From Clostridiales bacterium (GTDB lineage Bacteria > Bacillota > Clostridia > Lachnospirales > WQUN01): a DNA stretch of 48,901 nucleotides. A program made the position numbers and the translations under genes. Under the pieces are notes generated by a model. That model did no database searches and was not told where the DNA came from. It worked only from the letters and a program-made list of their open reading frames with translations. Below are positions 35,548 to 44,519 of this stretch, piece after piece. Position 1 is the first letter of the stretch, and every line of letters begins with the position of its first letter. The DNA is taken from the NCBI GenBank assembly GCA_031269465.1, contig JAISZB010000371.1:1-48901 (forward strand). Reading direction: 5' to 3'.

Positions 35548-37619
35548 CTTTTTGTGAAAACAAAATCCATGTGCTGATAGAGATTGCGGATGACGGCGAC
35601 GTCCGGCTGCTGCATCTTTCGTCGCTGGACTACCGCCCGATCCCGGAGGAGAAAAAGGCGCGTTTCCGTATGCTCGAGTTGCAGCTGGCGGGACATTATC
35701 AGGGGATGTCGCACAACGTCCAGTATACCGACACGTGTCCCGGGGCGCTTTTAAGGTATGCGGACAGCCGGGATTTTCGAAACCGGTTCGGCCGGAAGCT
35801 CGAAATCGACATGAAATCCGAGTCGGTGGAAGCGACCTGCCATTTGCAGTTTTACGATGATATGGCCGTCGTGCGCTCCTGGTGTGTGGTTCGGAACTGC
35901 GGAAATGATGATGAATTTCTCGTATACCTCAGCTCTTTTTGTCTGAAAGGCATTTCGAAAGAAGGCATTCTGGATTGGGATAGCAAAAGCTGCATCATGA
36001 TTCCCCACACCACATGGCAAGGGGAAGCGCACTGGCAAACGTACACGGCGGCTGCGGCCGGCTTGCAGAAGGTCGGCCCCGATTCCGGCGCGAAGCGCTT
36101 GAATGTGCACAGCCTCGGCACATGGTCAAGCGGCGAGTACCTGCCGATGGGATATTATGAAAACATGTACGCCGGATCGGGATACCTGTGGCAAATCGAG
36201 CACAACGGTTCCTGGCAGTGGGAAATCGGCGACGAAGCGGGGGAGCTTTATCTTCAGCTGTCCGGCCCGAATGAAAACGAGGGACATTGGTGCAAACGCC
36301 TTTCGGGCGGAGAAACGTTTGAAAGCGTGCCGGTTGCGGTGGCCGCCGTCACAGGCGGCTTCGAGGTTGCGGCGCAGGAGATGACGCGCTACCGCAGGGT
36401 GATCCGCCGCCCTAACGACGACGACCAAAAGTTGCCAGTCATCTTCAACGACTACATGAACTGTCTCTGGGGCGATCCGTCCACCGAAGCCGAGCTGCCG
36501 CTGATCGATGCCGCTAAGGAGGCGGGTTGCGAGTATTATGTCATCGATGCGGGCTGGTATGCCGACGGCGGCTGGTGGGATACGGTCGGCGAATGGCTTC
36601 CGTCTGAAAAGCGTTTTCCTGGAGGGCTCAAAAAGCTTATGGACGTCATCCGCAGCAAGGGCCTTGTGCCGGGATTGTGGCTCGAAATCGAGGTCATGGG
36701 CGTTCATTGCCCCCTAGCGGACAAACTGCCCGACAGTTGGTTCTTCATGAGGCGCGGCAAAAGGGTCGTCGACAAGGGCCGCTACCAGCTCGACTTTCGC
36801 AATCCCGAAGTGGCCGGGTACGCGGCTGGAATCGTCGACAGGCTCGTCGGAAAATACGGAGCAGGCTATATCAAAATGGATTACAACATCAACCCGGGCA
36901 GTGGAACCGAATTGCAAGCCGAGAGCTTCGGGGATGGCCTGTGCGGACACAACAGGGCGTATCTGCGTTGGCTGGACGGCATCTGGGAGCGTTACCCGCA
37001 GCTCGTGATCGAGAATTGCAGCAGCGGAGGCATGCGGCTGGATTACGCCATGCTGAGCCGCCACAGCATTTTATCCAGCAGCGATCAGACCGACTACCGC
37101 AGGTACGCAAAAATCGCTTCCAATATCCTGACCGACGCGACGCCCGAGCAGATTGCCGTGTGGTCCTACCCGCTTGCGGACGGCGACTGTGAAGAGACCA
37201 TATTCAACATGGTAAACGCGATGCTGCTCAGAATTCATCAAAGCGGATTTTTGACAAGGTTATCGGACGAACGTTTCAGCCTTGTCAAAGAAGGCATCGA
37301 ATGCTACAAGCGCATTCGGAACGATATACCCAACGCACTCCCCTTCTGGCCTCTCGGCCTGTCCGATTTCCGGAGCGAATGGATAAGCTTCGGGCTTTCC
37401 TTGCGGAACAAGGCTTACCTTGCCCTCTACCGGATGCAATCGTCGCGGGAGCATGCCGAAATACCTGTGCGCCAATTTAAAGGGCAAAAGCTTTCGGTCG
37501 CCTGTATCTACCCGAAAGCCCGTCGTTGCGAATACGAATGGAATCCCCTGAAAGGGACGCTAACTGTTGCGTTTCCGCAAAATTACTGCGCAAGGCTGTT
37601 CGAACTGAACTTGAAATGA
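35532..37619 (+). CDS. GH36 alpha-galactosidase
   Basis: A 695-residue cytoplasmic enzyme with the GH36 layout: an N-terminal sandwich domain (1-270), a TIM barrel (about 300-620) and a C-terminal sandwich domain. The catalytic nucleophile is Asp450 in YIKMDYN; the acid/base lies in SSSDQTDYR (Asp518 or Asp521). Other marks are WYADGGWWDTVGEW, GLVPGLWLEIEVM and ENCSSGGMRLD. The start is a TTG after GGGGATGAG, overlapping the previous gene, so translation is coupled. It is likely to remove terminal alpha-galactose, or a related alpha-sugar, from the imported oligosaccharide. Confidence 0.92.
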   Translation: MQREITFCENKIHVLIEIADDGDVRLLHLSSLDYRPIPEEKKARFRMLELQLAGHYQGMSHNVQYTDTCPGALLRYADSRDFRNRFGRKLEIDMKSESVEATCHLQFYDDMAVVRSWCVVRNCGNDDEFLVYLSSFCLKGISKEGILDWDSKSCIMIPHTTWQGEAHWQTYTAAAAGLQKVGPDSGAKRLNVHSLGTWSSGEYLPMGYYENMYAGSGYLWQIEHNGSWQWEIGDEAGELYLQLSGPNENEGHWCKRLSGGETFESVPVAVAAVTGGFEVAAQEMTRYRRVIRRPNDDDQKLPVIFNDYMNCLWGDPSTEAELPLIDAAKEAGCEYYVIDAGWYADGGWWDTVGEWLPSEKRFPGGLKKLMDVIRSKGLVPGLWLEIEVMGVHCPLADKLPDSWFFMRRGKRVVDKGRYQLDFRNPEVAGYAAGIVDRLVGKYGAGYIKMDYNINPGSGTELQAESFGDGLCGHNRAYLRWLDGIWERYPQLVIENCSSGGMRLDYAMLSRHSILSSSDQTDYRRYAKIASNILTDATPEQIAVWSYPLADGDCEETIFNMVNAMLLRIHQSGFLTRLSDERFSLVKEGIECYKRIRNDIPNALPFWPLGLSDFRSEWISFGLSLRNKAYLALYRMQSSREHAEIPVRQFKGQKLSVACIYPKARRCEYEWNPLKGTLTVAFPQNYCARLFELNLK

Positions 37620-37739
37620 TATCATAATCCCCCTTGAACAAAGGCAATTTGGAGAGGAAGTCTAATGATGGAACGTCAATGGGGACAAGCAGGAAAGAAG
37701 AAGCGATATCATAAAAAACTGGTGAACAGGCGCAAACAG

Positions 37740-38195
37740 TCACTTCCCGCCAATCCTCGGGCTTTACTTGATAAAAAACGGGGCGTTTGAAGACGGAGGA
37801 TCGGCATTCCCCTGAACTTTTTGAAACAGCCCGACGTCGGAGGATCGCGTAATTCCTACGCCCCACAAGGCAGCATCGCTCAAGATGGAGAGCCTTTTTG
37901 CGCGCGTTTCCAGCTCCTTCGTGAACAGGGCAAACAGCGTCTCCATTGCTTCAGCTTTCGCCGGTATGTTCCGGAACAACCAGATGTTTTTCGCGTCCGG
38001 GACGTCTTTGCCCAGAGACACTTCCAAAAATCTCATAAAGGACATCCGGTTGTTTATCTGGAATTCCGTCCTGTAGACCAAAAGGTTGCATAGACACTGT
38101 AAAATTATGATTTTGAACATCATCACCCAATCATATGGCGGCCTGCCGCCCGCTCCTTTTGCATCACTCGCAAAGCCGATCCACAATATGTACAA
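37740..38195 (-). pseudogene. IS5-family transposase remnant
   Basis: GGRPPYDWVMMFKIIILQCLCNL, then TEFQINNRMSFMRFLEV and VPDAKNIWLFRN are the N-terminal signature of IS5-family transposases. A remnant of the first catalytic Asp segment (SILSDAALWGVGITRSSD; normally DA-I-V-PRQRN) follows. The catalytic part is then lost. A sequence at 37668-37790 in the opposite sense (WGQAGKKKRYHKKL) may be a displaced, inverted piece of the same gene. The fragment sits just behind the GH36 gene. Confidence 0.75.
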
Positions 38196-38390
38196 GGGTC
38201 AGGAATATCTCATTTTTGAATCCGCAGTTGCGGAGTTCTTTCCAAACTTGCTCGACAGAATTCATCTCCAGGCAGCAAATGGAAAATCTCAGAAGCTGCT
38301 CTCAAAATGCCACTGTTGTTTTATACGGGACTGTATTTTAATCCTTCTCCGAAAAAAGCCTGAACTTCAAACAGGCTGTAGGCGACTGCC

Positions 38391-38990
38391 CTATCTCCTT
38401 GACGCAAAGTCCAGATCAACCTCGCGGAATAAGTCCTCCAGCCTCCTTTTCGATTGCAGCAGCAGTTCGCGCAATGCGATTCGCCGGTCGTCGCAGAGGA
38501 AAATAGGCACGGCGATGCTCAGGGCGGCGACAATGCGGGAATCCTTGCGCAGTACCGCGCCGACACAGCGCAGATGCGGGTTGGACTTCTCGTATTCGTG
38601 CGCGATATCGTCACTGCGGCATTCCCGCAGTTGCTTTTCAAGCGCATCAAACGTCAAGATGGTGTGTTTTCCGTCAGCGCCCGAAGCCCCTGCGGATACA
38701 GCTTTGAGCGCCTTGCGTTCATGGCCGATCAGCAAGGCCTTGCCGATGCCGGTTCCGTAAGCTGGAAAGCTCAGCCCCGCAATGGGGATCATCCGGATCG
38801 CCTGAGGGGAATCCTTTTTAAGCAGGTAAATGACGTTTCCGCTGTCCAAAATGCTGCAATGGATGGTCTCGGAGCATTTTTTAATGAGCGCGCGCGCTCC
38901 GCCATGAAATAGCCCTCGATCTCGATGCCGCCGCTTCTCTTGGAAACCCATCCGAGGCTTCGGATGGCTTCAAGGCTTCGAACCGCCCAG
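38391..38990 (-). pseudogene. IclR-family regulator, N-terminus lost
   Basis: The effector-binding domain of an IclR regulator is nearly complete (about 38391-38890: ALIKKCSETIHCSIL, SFPAYGTGIGKALL, LRCVGAVLRKDSRIVAALSIAVP). The N-terminal helix-turn-helix is missing: similarity fades upstream, the frame shifts near a run of A/T at about 38879, and element B begins at 38997. It can no longer bind DNA as a normal IclR protein. It reads toward the GH36 gene and probably once regulated part of this island. Confidence 0.75.
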
Positions 38991-39030
38991 CTCTGACTTC
39001 GATCGACGCATTCATGCCGAAATACGAGGC

Positions 39031-39167
39031 TATACCGCTTTGCAGGCAAATGTACCGATTTTGACGCCTGATTATCCATTGAAGGGTGCCAAATGACTAT
39101 ATCCACATTTCTCACGAATTGTATAATCCGACATCAAAATCGGAACTATCTAGTGCAAAGCAGTATA
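39031..39167. repeat. Full MITE, inner end of element B
   Basis: TATACCGCTTTGCAGGCAAATG opens it and TGCAAAGCAGTATATA closes it. The nested arms ACCGATTTTGACGCCTGATTA and ATCCGACATCAAAATCGG lie inside, around GGTGCCAAATG...CATTTCTCAC. This is one of the best copies for defining the family. Confidence 0.9.
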
Positions 39168-39876
39168 TATCGCAGAATATCGCTCCAGCATCCGCTTTTA
39201 CCTCCAGCGCATAGCTTCGCCTCTATTATGCATTTTGCGATCTCCGCCTGCGCGTTCAAAGCGTCGGCCGTGAAGGCGGAGCCTTCGGCGCCGGCTGCGA
39301 TTTTGCTGAATGGCGCAAGCGCAGCTCCGGCTTTTGAACCGGAAGCGCCCGGAATGCCGGTTGCTGCGGCGCCGCTTGCCCCGGACGGGGCGTTTTGCCT
39401 GCCGTCGCGGGAGAAGATTCTTTTTTTCCTCCGCAAAGCATCCGGGAGCGGCGGGGTGGGCTTCGGCCCACTCCGCGAAAAAGCCGCCGGGCCGCCGCAG
39501 GAGATTGTTCGAATCGATTACGGGAAACGCCCTTCTGCAGGCCGCGCGGATCCAGCCAGGCACCGTCCGCCTTGGCGAAGGAGGCGGAGCCGGAAAAGCC
39601 CTTGCGCCCCCTGAAAATGGCGGGCAACGCCGCAGCTGGCAGGCGCGCCGGGGCGCGGCGGATCTTCCCGCTTCGCCTGAATCCGCCAATTCTTCAGCCT
39701 TTCCCTTCAAGCCGCGCGCGACTCCGGCGCATCCCGGGCCGCCGCCCTTGATTTCGCGGGCATGCTCCCGCGCCATGCCCGCCAGCTCCGGAATTGGAGC
39801 CTCATCCTCCGCCTCCGTTGGAACTCCATCGCCGATCTCCTAGTCTGCGTTGAAAGGCCGGCCCGCGATCTCCTTG
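39168..39876 (-). pseudogene. ISAs1-family transposase remnant in element B
   Basis: Three ISAs1-like blocks are in order on the minus strand but in different frames. FAKADGAWLDPRGLQKGVSRN recalls the segment before the PSHDTF motif. VIDSNNL...FFAEWAEA recalls the following FxxxF-EW segment. GSAFTADALNAQ with AEIAKCIIEAKL recalls the second catalytic Asp segment. Stops and shifts separate them. The GC-rich frames crossing this area on both strands are not genes. Confidence 0.6.
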
Positions 39877-40012
39877 TATACCGCTTTGCAGTCAAATGAA
39901 CCGATTTTGGCACCTGATTATCCATTGAAGGGTGCGAAATGACTATATCCACATTTCGCACTAATTGTATAATCCGACATCAAATAGAAACTACTCAAAG
40001 CAAAGCAGTATA
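39877..40012. repeat. Full MITE, outer end of element B
   Basis: It runs from TATACCGCTTTGCAGTCAAATG to CAAAGCAGTATAC with the nested arms ACCGATTTTGGCACCTGATTA / ATCCGACATC and the inner GGTGCGAAATG / CATTTCGCAC. It separates element B from the second DUF4038 gene. Confidence 0.9.
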
Positions 40013-40267
40013 CATTGCCGAAGCCCCCATCTCCGTATAATTTAGGGATATCACTCAAACGTCCAATGGGAAAACCTACTGCGATATTCTTTCAGAGCTA
40101 GCTGTGAATCGCCATTAATTTAGGAAATTCAACGCCGGTTCACAGCGACTGTGGGAATTCAGCGATTTGCACAAATATAAGCATTTCGCTCCACTCCTTT
40201 GACTGTGTGTATACGAACATTTCTTCATGCGTAGAGCCTGGATTGACAGGCTGAAAGGGAGAAACAA

Positions 40268-41554
40268 ATGCATATGATTGTGGATAACGATGCCCGTATT
40301 TTTCGTAAGGATGGGGTTCCTTTCTTTTATCTTGCGGACACCGTGTGGATGGCTTTTGCCAATTTGTCCCTTGAAGAGTGGGATCTTTACACGACCTTCA
40401 GACAACGGCAGGGCTTTAATGCGCTGCAAATCAGTATCCTGCCGATTCAGCACGACATGAGCTTTGACCGGAACACCACCTATCCCTATGCCGTTCGGAG
40501 CGACGGCGCGATTGATTTCGATTCAATCAATGAGGCATATTTTGAGAAAGCCGTAAAAATGCTGGAGATCTCCTGTAAAAAAGGTTTTACGCCGGTGCTG
40601 ACCGCCCTGTGGAACTGCTATGTGCCTACGGCATGGGCCGCGAATGCTCTCCGATCGAGAACTTGTATGCCGGAGGCCTTCCTTGTGGAATATGCGGCGT
40701 ATATTGCGGAGAAATTCCGACCTTTCGATCCGATATGGGCGGTGAGCGGCGACACGAATTTTGAAACGGAGGTCGTCGTCAGCTACTATGAAACGCTTCT
40801 TAAGCAATTGCGCCTACGCTGCCCGGACAGCCTGTTCACCATGCATATGACCCCGGACGGGCAACTCCCCGAGGTGTTTCATAGACCCGGCGGGATTGAT
40901 TTTTATCTGTATCAGTCCGGGCATTTCGGGGATCGGCAGGATCTGGCGTTTTTGCTGGCTGAGCGCTTTTTTTCATCCGCTTTTTCAAAACCGATTGTCA
41001 ACGGGGAGCCATGCTATGAAGGTCATTGTTACATCGGGCAGCCACGGCGGTTTTCACGTTACGAGGTGCGCAAAGCCATGTGGCAAAGCGTGCTTTCAGG
41101 GGCCGGGGCAGGCATCGCCTACGGCGCACATGGCCTGTGGAGCTTTTACAGGAAGGGAAGCACGTTTACGAATGCGAAAAGCTCCGGCATTCCTTACGAC
41201 TGGCGGGATGCCCTGCTGTTCAAAGGGGCGGATGACGCCGTTTATCTGAAAGCCCTGTCTGAGGAACACGGCCTGAGTACCATGTTGCCCTGGGCGCTTC
41301 CGGCGCAGTCCGTATCTCCTGAGATGCGAGCCTCCGCGACCCGGAGCCTGAACCGGATTGCCATATACATGCCGCGGCCTGTCGCGCTGTCGTTGGAGCT
41401 GGATTGCACCGGATACAACGCGCGCGCCGTCCTGCTCGAAAGCAGACAGGAACTGCCGGTCGGCCTGTGTTCTCAAAACGGAACAACCACAATCGACATC
41501 CCTCCGGTCTGCGGCGATTATCTTCTGCTTCTCAGGAAAGTCGGCGCTCTGTAG
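40268..41554 (+). CDS. DUF4038-type glycoside hydrolase, short form
   Basis: A 428-residue TIM-barrel enzyme of the DUF4038 type. The N-terminus is RIFRKDGVPFFYLADTVWMAF (strand 1 with the typical DTxW). VSGDTNFE provides Asp162 at the acid/base position, and IVNGEPCYEGH provides Glu247 at the nucleophile position. AYGAHGLWSF follows. A small C-terminal beta domain (about 355-425) is shorter than in GH140-like enzymes. There is no signal peptide and no DUF5060. AAAGGGAG precedes the ATG at 40268. It is a distant paralogue of the enzyme at 33817-35547, which suggests two different linkages of the same unusual glycan. The exact specificity is unknown. Confidence 0.78.
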   Translation: MHMIVDNDARIFRKDGVPFFYLADTVWMAFANLSLEEWDLYTTFRQRQGFNALQISILPIQHDMSFDRNTTYPYAVRSDGAIDFDSINEAYFEKAVKMLEISCKKGFTPVLTALWNCYVPTAWAANALRSRTCMPEAFLVEYAAYIAEKFRPFDPIWAVSGDTNFETEVVVSYYETLLKQLRLRCPDSLFTMHMTPDGQLPEVFHRPGGIDFYLYQSGHFGDRQDLAFLLAERFFSSAFSKPIVNGEPCYEGHCYIGQPRRFSRYEVRKAMWQSVLSGAGAGIAYGAHGLWSFYRKGSTFTNAKSSGIPYDWRDALLFKGADDAVYLKALSEEHGLSTMLPWALPAQSVSPEMRASATRSLNRIAIYMPRPVALSLELDCTGYNARAVLLESRQELPVGLCSQNGTTTIDIPPVCGDYLLLLRKVGAL

Positions 41555-41886
41555 AAGGCGGAACAAGAATAAAACGATTCAATTCCGCATTATCCAAACT
41601 TACAGACCCGCACTTATGTGTGAAAACTCGGGCGGAGGCAGGGCGACCTCGCCAAACGGGCGCATGGCTGCGACCACGCCCGAAACCTGGGCGGAGCTGC
41701 CTGATCAAATCAAACTACCGTCAACGAGAGAGACGGCTGACGGACTTCTTTACGGATGTGGTTAATCCTTGGATTTTTAGGTTGGAGCGAAGCTCTCCCC
41801 ATTGTACAGTTTTGGCAGCAAAAACGAAATAGACGCGGCTGGCTGCCGCGCCTGTTCCGTTTTTATTATTGCAGGAGGGGTTTTTA
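41555..41886. other. Gap with a possible gene fragment
   Basis: A stretch near 41610-41700 (MCENSGGGRATSPNGRMAATTPETWAELP) faintly recalls phage primase-polymerase N-termini. A palindromic GCGGCTGGCTGCCGCG lies near 41836, before the GCAGGAGGGG ribosome site (41870-41879) of the next gene. The evidence for the fragment is weak. Confidence 0.35.
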
Positions 41887-44034
41887 ATGCGGATACAATG
41901 GACGGACAGAGGATATATCATCGATAACACCCCCGGATTTTTGGTTTCGGGGGAGTTTCACTACTTTCGGGTGCCAAAAACGGATTGGGAGCGCCGCCTG
42001 GTTCTTTTAAAAGAGGCGGGCATGAACTGCGTGGCTACTTACATACCTTGGGAAATTCACGAGCAAAAAGAAGGGGAATTCCTGTTTGGGGATGTGCCGG
42101 AACGGGATTTGGAGGGCTTTTTACGGCTGTGCGCGAAGATGGAGCTGGCGGTACTCTGCCGCCCCGGCCCTTACCAGTACAGCGAGCTGCGGTACGACGG
42201 CCTGCCCGAATGGCTGTGCGAGGGCTACCCCGCCATATATGCCCAAAATGTACAAGGCAACACCTTTCGCAACAGCGCGGTTTCCTACTTGCACCCGCTG
42301 TTTTTGGAGAAGGTTCAGCGGTGGTATCGGGCGGTGTGCCCTATTGTGGCAAAGTACATGTCCTCCAGGGGAGGGCCGATAACATTTGTGCAGGCGGATA
42401 ACGAGATGATGGGCATCTGCATTTGGAACAGCGGCGGGTGGGATTACAACCGCGAGGCGATGGGCATCGGCGCGGAAGGGGGGAGGTACCCTGCCTTTCT
42501 AAAGGACAGATATTCGTCCGTACAAGCGCTCAATGCGGCGTACCAAACGAATTTTGCGTCTTTTAGCGCGGTGCAGCCGTTTGCCGGCGAGGCGCATGAC
42601 GCAACGCAACGCAGGCGGGTGAAGGATTATCAGGATTTTTACTTTGCGACCGTGGCCGAATATGTCGTCCTGCTAACCGGCTGGATGAGGGAACACGGCA
42701 TCGACTGCGATATCGTGCATAATTCCCCCAATCCCGCCTCCAATCCGCAATTTTTGGAGGTAGTACGCCGCATGGGAAAAGGTTTCTTGCTGGGCTCGGA
42801 CCACTACTATAACCTCGGCCCCGGTTGGGAGCAGAACAACCCCACCCCTCAGTATACGGCAAAGTCGTTCCTTTCGAGCGAGATGCTGCGCCTCATGGGC
42901 TTTCCTCCCACCGTGTTCGAGCTACCCGGCGGCAGCGCTTCCGACTGGCCGCCCATCACCTCGCAGGATTTACGCTGTTGCTACGATGTTAACTTGGCTT
43001 TTGGGATGAAGGGGCTAAACTACTACATCTTCACGGGCGGAAAAAACCCTTTTCAAATCGGCAGATTCAGCGATGTCTACGATTACGGAGCCTCGATTGG
43101 GGCAGACGGCAGTATAAGGCCGGTATACATGGCGGTAAAAGAGTTCGGAGCGTTTTTGCAGGAGCATGCATGGCTTGCCTGCGCTGCCCTGCGGTCGGAT
43201 ATCCTGATTGGCCTTGACTGGGAGATGGGACGATGCGCAAGCTATTACAAAACCCGCGAAGGGGTCGGCATCTCCGGCACCGAGGCGTGGAGCTTTCTGC
43301 GGGAAGGGCTGATAACTACCTCACTGTGCTGCTCTTACACCCCCGAGCTTGCGGATCTGACGCGTCTGGATAGCATATCCACCGAAAAGCCGCTGCTGAT
43401 ACCCACCTCCGCTTGCATGGCGAAGGCGTTGCAGGCGGGAGTAACCGCGTTCCTGCGCAGGGGCGGCAGGGTGCTTTTGAGTCCGACCATACCGTATCTG
43501 GACGAAAACTTTAATCCCTGCACGATTTTGTCGGATTATCTCGGCAGGCCTGAGATACGGCCATGCATGCGGCATGCCCCGCGTTTTACAGTGGGGAATA
43601 TCGAAAACATCGCTGTAAACAGCGTGCTGTTCGGCTGTACCAGGCTGCCTGTCGGCGCAAATGTAAAGACGATTGCAAAAGAGGAGCATTCCGCCGCCGT
43701 GACCGGCTGGAGGCTGGACTTGGCTGAAGGCGGCAGTGCGCTGTGGCTGGGGCTTGCGTGGGACTACTGTATGAAGGAGCACCGTGACATGTTCATCCGC
43801 CTGCTGAAGGAACTGGGCGCGGTTGAACCGGTGATAGAATCCGACAACCCGAATGTGTGGTCAGTGTTGCGGGTACACGAAAACAGGGCGATGCTGTTTA
43901 TCATGAACCCCTACTCCGCGCCGATGGAGGCAAGCCTTCGCGTTCGCAGTACGCAGGGGAGCGGCGTGGATATTGGCAAGCAAAGCTTGAAACCGATGGA
44001 GGTAAAGGCCCTGGAGTTGCGAAACCAGGCATAA
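41887..44034 (+). CDS. GH35-type beta-galactosidase
   Basis: A 715-residue enzyme with a GH35-like TIM barrel. GFLVSGEFHYFRVPKTDWERRLVLLKEAGMNCVATYIPWEIHE is the N-terminal signature (written here in part: SGEFHYFRVP, GMNCVATYIPWEIHE). FVQADNEMMG carries the acid/base Glu173, replacing the usual QxENE. VFELPGG with Glu345 fits the nucleophile position. After the barrel come beta-galactosidase trimerisation-like and beta-sandwich domains (about 420-715). No signal peptide. The ATG at 41887 follows GCAGGAGGGG. It probably removes beta-galactose or a similar beta-sugar such as beta-arabinopyranose. It shares an orientation with the DUF4038 gene, 330 nt apart. Confidence 0.82.
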   Translation: MRIQWTDRGYIIDNTPGFLVSGEFHYFRVPKTDWERRLVLLKEAGMNCVATYIPWEIHEQKEGEFLFGDVPERDLEGFLRLCAKMELAVLCRPGPYQYSELRYDGLPEWLCEGYPAIYAQNVQGNTFRNSAVSYLHPLFLEKVQRWYRAVCPIVAKYMSSRGGPITFVQADNEMMGICIWNSGGWDYNREAMGIGAEGGRYPAFLKDRYSSVQALNAAYQTNFASFSAVQPFAGEAHDATQRRRVKDYQDFYFATVAEYVVLLTGWMREHGIDCDIVHNSPNPASNPQFLEVVRRMGKGFLLGSDHYYNLGPGWEQNNPTPQYTAKSFLSSEMLRLMGFPPTVFELPGGSASDWPPITSQDLRCCYDVNLAFGMKGLNYYIFTGGKNPFQIGRFSDVYDYGASIGADGSIRPVYMAVKEFGAFLQEHAWLACAALRSDILIGLDWEMGRCASYYKTREGVGISGTEAWSFLREGLITTSLCCSYTPELADLTRLDSISTEKPLLIPTSACMAKALQAGVTAFLRRGGRVLLSPTIPYLDENFNPCTILSDYLGRPEIRPCMRHAPRFTVGNIENIAVNSVLFGCTRLPVGANVKTIAKEEHSAAVTGWRLDLAEGGSALWLGLAWDYCMKEHRDMFIRLLKELGAVEPVIESDNPNVWSVLRVHENRAMLFIMNPYSAPMEASLRVRSTQGSGVDIGKQSLKPMEVKALELRNQA

Positions 44035-44367
44035 TGTCGCGAAAGGGCAATCCGCAAGGCTACCTTTTTTTGTGCGCATGGGGCGCTATCATGGACATGA
44101 TTAAAAACCCGATTTTAAAGGCTTTAACCCCGATCTTTCAATCATACGGGTAGGGTAACTATCACTAGTGCTGCCTGTCTTAATTACGCCATATGCTTTT
44201 AGCTTGTAAAATGCTTAATTATAGCCAATTAGGACTACTGCGCATTAAGACTGTCTGCACTAGTGAAAATATTCCACTTAATACCTCTGAATGTCGCCGC
44301 AGTTCAGCTTCTTCTTATCGGCAAGAAAATCCACAGTGTACAAAGGCTTTCGTCCCAGTCTAATGGC

Positions 44368-44437
44368 AGCATGGCATTCGCACCACTCAATGGATAATCA
44401 AGCTCAAAAAAAGGAACATTTGATGAAAATCGGTATA
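44368..44437. repeat. MITE remnant
   Basis: GGCATTCGCACCACTCAATGGATAATCAAGCTC, then AAGGAACATTTGATGAAAATCGGTATAT: the right half of the element. It lies between the GH35 gene and the phage remnant. Confidence 0.8.
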
Positions 44438-44519
44438 TCTTGGTGAACGTGATCTCGTCTCCTTTCGGTGATGTATGAAACTGGCGCAAGAGCGCAGGAA
44501 ATATGCGATATGGCAGTCA

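Larger units (their letters stand above)
38997..40012 (-). mobile_element. Element B: inverted copy of element A
   Basis: In the minus direction: a full MITE (40012-39877), a decayed ISAs1-type transposase (39876-39168), a second MITE (39167-39031) and the shared tail GTCGATCGAAG ending at 38997. Similarity to A stops exactly there. The element is inverted relative to A and closes the other end of the 14-kb segment. It keeps internal sequence missing from A and lacks a piece present in A. Confidence 0.82.

Noticed and set aside
39198..39843. Several long overlapping frames on both strands in element B
   Set aside because: All are Arg/Pro/Ala-rich shadows of decayed GC-rich DNA; ISAs1-like blocks jump between frames.
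41610..41765. A phage primase-polymerase fragment
   Set aside because: The similarity (SGGGRATSPN...TWAEL) is too short and vague to report as a gene.
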